Assembly: GCA_028023455.1 (NCBI GenBank)
Contig: JAQFVV010000056.1
Span: 6,285,717-6,349,716, forward strand
DNA: 64,000 nucleotides
Direction of reading: 5' to 3'
DNA from: Epiperipatus broadwayi
Lineage: Eukaryota; Onychophora; Udeonychophora; Euonychophora; Peripatidae
The notes below the pieces were generated by a model. That model was not told the DNA's origin, made no database searches, and was given only the letters and a program-made list of their open reading frames with translations. The translations under genes were made by a program, and so were the position numbers. How positions within the stretch are numbered: position 1 is the first letter of the stretch; each line of letters starts with the position of its first letter. This document shows, piece by piece, positions 61,490-64,000 of this stretch.

Positions 61490-63940
61490 TTTTTTTATAA
61501 ATGTGTGCATATTTTTTTTATATTTTAAAAGAATGATTTCTATTTTATTTAACTCATAAATATCGTATATTTAGGTGTAATAGAATTTAGGCAATGAAAT
61601 GCTCGGGGAAATTTCTTTACTAATTATTTGAACTCTTGTCTGAGTATATATATTAATACGATCCGATGTTTATTTTTAAATATCCAATTTGATTTTTGTA
61701 TGTGTAAAATTTAGTTTAAAAACATCAGACAGACAAGAGGTTTAAATATATAGTTTTATTTCATATTTATTTATCGATTATTATTTTAATGAACAAATAG
61801 ATTTCAATCTCATTAAATTGCATATATTTGGTATCTCTTGTTTAAAATTTTTTTTATTAAAATATTCAAATCTCTTCTTCCATTCATTTTTTTTACATGT
61901 ATCATTATTGTTTTTGCAACATATTTTAGATTTACCCACATAGAATTTATCATTTCTTTTTATTCAATCAATCACAAATATAAATCAATCTTCTATTGTA
62001 TTTTGTTATTGATGTTTTTTTTTTTTTTTTTTATAATCCAAGAAATTGAATTGATTTAAGTGCCATGACTCTGTTAATTATTTTTTGGATTGCATGAAAT
62101 GATTTTGCTATTTAAAATTCGGTTCAAGATAAAAACTCAACTTGGTAAATGAACTAGAATATAAAATATATGTTTTGTATATTATAAATTTTTTTAATCT
62201 TATATATATAAACTTTATATTGATTTCTCCATTCGACTATTTGCTTACATATAATTTAGTTAATATTACAGGTGAATGTCATTAGTTTAAAGTTGATTCT
62301 TTCTTTGCTTATCTAGTCCCATCACGAAAGTATAAATAGATCGTATTTTGTCATTGGTTTAGAATGACTTGTCTTAAATACTTTTTAAATTTCTCTAAAG
62401 TAAAGATAGCAAATTTCATTCACTAGTTTAATTAAATATTATCTTTGGTTTGAATAACTTTCAATTATCGTTATATGGTTTAGTTATTAATAAAATCAAT
62501 TTCATATTCGATTAATTGAAGATTCAAATAAATAGTATTAATAATTAAAAGTTAATAAACACCCAATGGAAACTTAAGATATATTTTATATAATGTGATT
62601 GGACATTATAAAGTTAGAAATTATCTAATAGATTTGTTGATAATAAATTCTCTTGAAATATTCCATTTTAAAATATAAACGAAAAAATTATTATGTATAG
62701 TTTTATTGGAAGATATAAATAAATGATTTATACATTGTATTTAGCGTTTTACTAAACTAGATGTACATTTGAGTAAAAGATAACTTGATTTCAACATTTA
62801 AAGTAATGTATAGGTTTTAAAAACGTTTCGTAAAATGCAATTATAGTTATTTAGAAGCACATCTGTTTAAATAAAATGTAGAGTCATTAAATATTAAAGT
62901 AGATTTGAATTATTACAATAACAATAGATTAATAAAGTATGTTGGAATCTAGTTTAGTTATTGATTCGAAGTGACTTTCTTCCAATTACTAATCAAATAG
63001 TTAGCTTAATCATATATTATTGTTTAGGGCAATTATATACAGTTTCACTGCTTATTGCAGTTTACTTTGTAATTGTGATGGATTTGTCAATGTCTGAAAC
63101 AGATAATCTCATTGCTATTTCATTTTACATATAGCTTAAGTAAATTAGGCTTTAGTAGAAACTATTAAGTGTTTTATGATAGTTCATTATATAATGGGGA
63201 CCCGATTGAGATAGATTAGATTAGATGTTAGAATTAGATTATATTGATCATTCTCCCCAGCATAGGCAGATTTAATCCATTATAAAAAGCTGCCTATGTG
63301 CATGACTAGATCAGCAAACTAATCATTGATGATCATGAAAAAATGTATAGTACGTGAATTATTAAATATACAATTGTTAGAATTGGAAAAATTGAATTTT
63401 GATAAAATACTAATTAAAAGTTAGTGTAATTTACCCCATTACAAAAAGGGAATCATCATCATTAACAAATCGGTCGGTTACAATATATAATTGACAAGAA
63501 AAGTAGAAATAAACACAAACAAAAAAATGTGTACATATTTTCTATATTACACTAGAATAACAATCTGGGATTAAATAATTTTGAATTTAAAAAAATTATT
63601 ATAAATTAAACATTTAAAAGATCTAATTAATATTTTATTAATTCTGATTTTTAAATTAAACCAAGCATATTTTACAATACATATACTGGTAATTATAATA
63701 ATTAAAAGTTTACTAATCTTTCACTATCTATTTTGATTAGATTTTTTTTAATTAAAGTTTGTGTAACATATTATGATAAAAACCTACAAAGTTGTTTTTC
63801 AAACAATTAAGGTAGATTGAAAAATCATTAACTTCTTTTCAATGAAAATAAAAAAAAATATACTTTTAATTAGTGTTTCTTCTTTTTTTTTTATTCCACC
63901 CTGATTATAAGTTTGTAAAAAAAATTAGCAGTTTTAGATT
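61490..63940. other. AT-rich non-coding stretch
   Basis: No gene recognised. A perfect 9-bp hairpin CATAGGCAG / CTGCCTATG with a 20-base loop is at 63261-63298. Confidence 0.4.
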
Positions 63941-63947
63941 TTTACAG

Positions 63948-64000
63948 ATGATGCCAACAAGATTACTACTGTCATGAAGTTAAAACTGAAGGCAAGAAAC
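63948..64000 (+). CDS. Candidate exon cut by the window end
   Basis: AGATTTTTACAG precedes a frame open to the window edge in only one phase (two carried bases, then DANKITTVMKLKLKARN). It is less AT-rich than the preceding 2 kb. It may belong to the same plus-strand gene as the 61-kb candidates. Not recognised. Confidence 0.25.

Overview
This is a very AT-rich (estimated by eye at roughly three quarters A+T) animal nuclear window made almost entirely of introns or intergenic DNA and decayed transposable elements. Evidence for an animal: an exon of a DEAD-box helicase of DDX31/Dbp7 type with GT-AG borders, relics of CR1-like, Jockey-like and Tx1-like LINEs, Penelope-like, hAT, Merlin and mariner elements, and long AAC/AAT/TA microsatellites. 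The mix suits an invertebrate, but the lineage cannot be named from the sequence. No complete cellular gene is present, and most long open frames are chance products of AT-rich or microsatellite DNA.

Layout. 1-2.4 kb: a dispersed repeat with an internal tandem duplication, then a minus-strand CR1-like LINE relic. 2.7-6.7 kb: a plus-strand LINE relic with zinc knuckle and endonuclease remains, a short unassigned coding-like stretch, and a minus-strand Jockey-like RT relic. 10.2-10.7 kb: a large (AAC)n(AAT)n(AGT)n tract. 11.6-12.0 kb: a 481-bp hAT-type non-autonomous element. 12.4-12.6 kb: the helicase exon on the minus strand. 13.1-14.1 kb: a 0.93-kb foldback element with a 13-bp target duplication. 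16.3-17.5 kb: a terminal-inverted-repeat element and a Jockey-like 3' end. 18.8-19.1 kb: a second copy of the window-start repeat. 21.7-24.6 kb: coding-like relics, a 360-bp tandem array with an inverted head, and a second foldback with a 14-bp target duplication. 28.5-29.3 kb: a tandem 405-bp unit in which both copies carry what looks like a type I hammerhead ribozyme (a retrozyme), enclosed by an 18-bp perfect inverted repeat. 30.6-37.4 kb: Penelope-like fragments, a candidate exon, an inverted-repeat element, and a 1.73-kb Merlin element sitting between two head-to-head Penelope-like 3' ends. 40.5-45.6 kb: modular repeats and hairpin elements. 46.8 kb: a 46-nt candidate micro-exon. 48.2-50.9 kb: the best preserved LINE (Tx1-like), bounded on both sides by compound microsatellites. 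54.4-57.5 kb: mariner and Jockey-like relics. 60.1-64 kb: a (TA)n tract and three weak plus-strand candidate exons.

How the parts relate: the helicase exon, the 117-nt exon near 31.6 kb and the 46-nt exon near 46.8 kb are all on the minus strand, so one or two genes with introns of 15 kb or more probably cover much of the window, their introns filled by the elements above. Only the helicase exon has a recognised product. The most notable item is the hammerhead tandem, followed by the foldbacks with 13-14-bp target duplications, the Merlin element and the microsatellite-bounded LINE. All identifications were made by reading; no database search or folding program was run.
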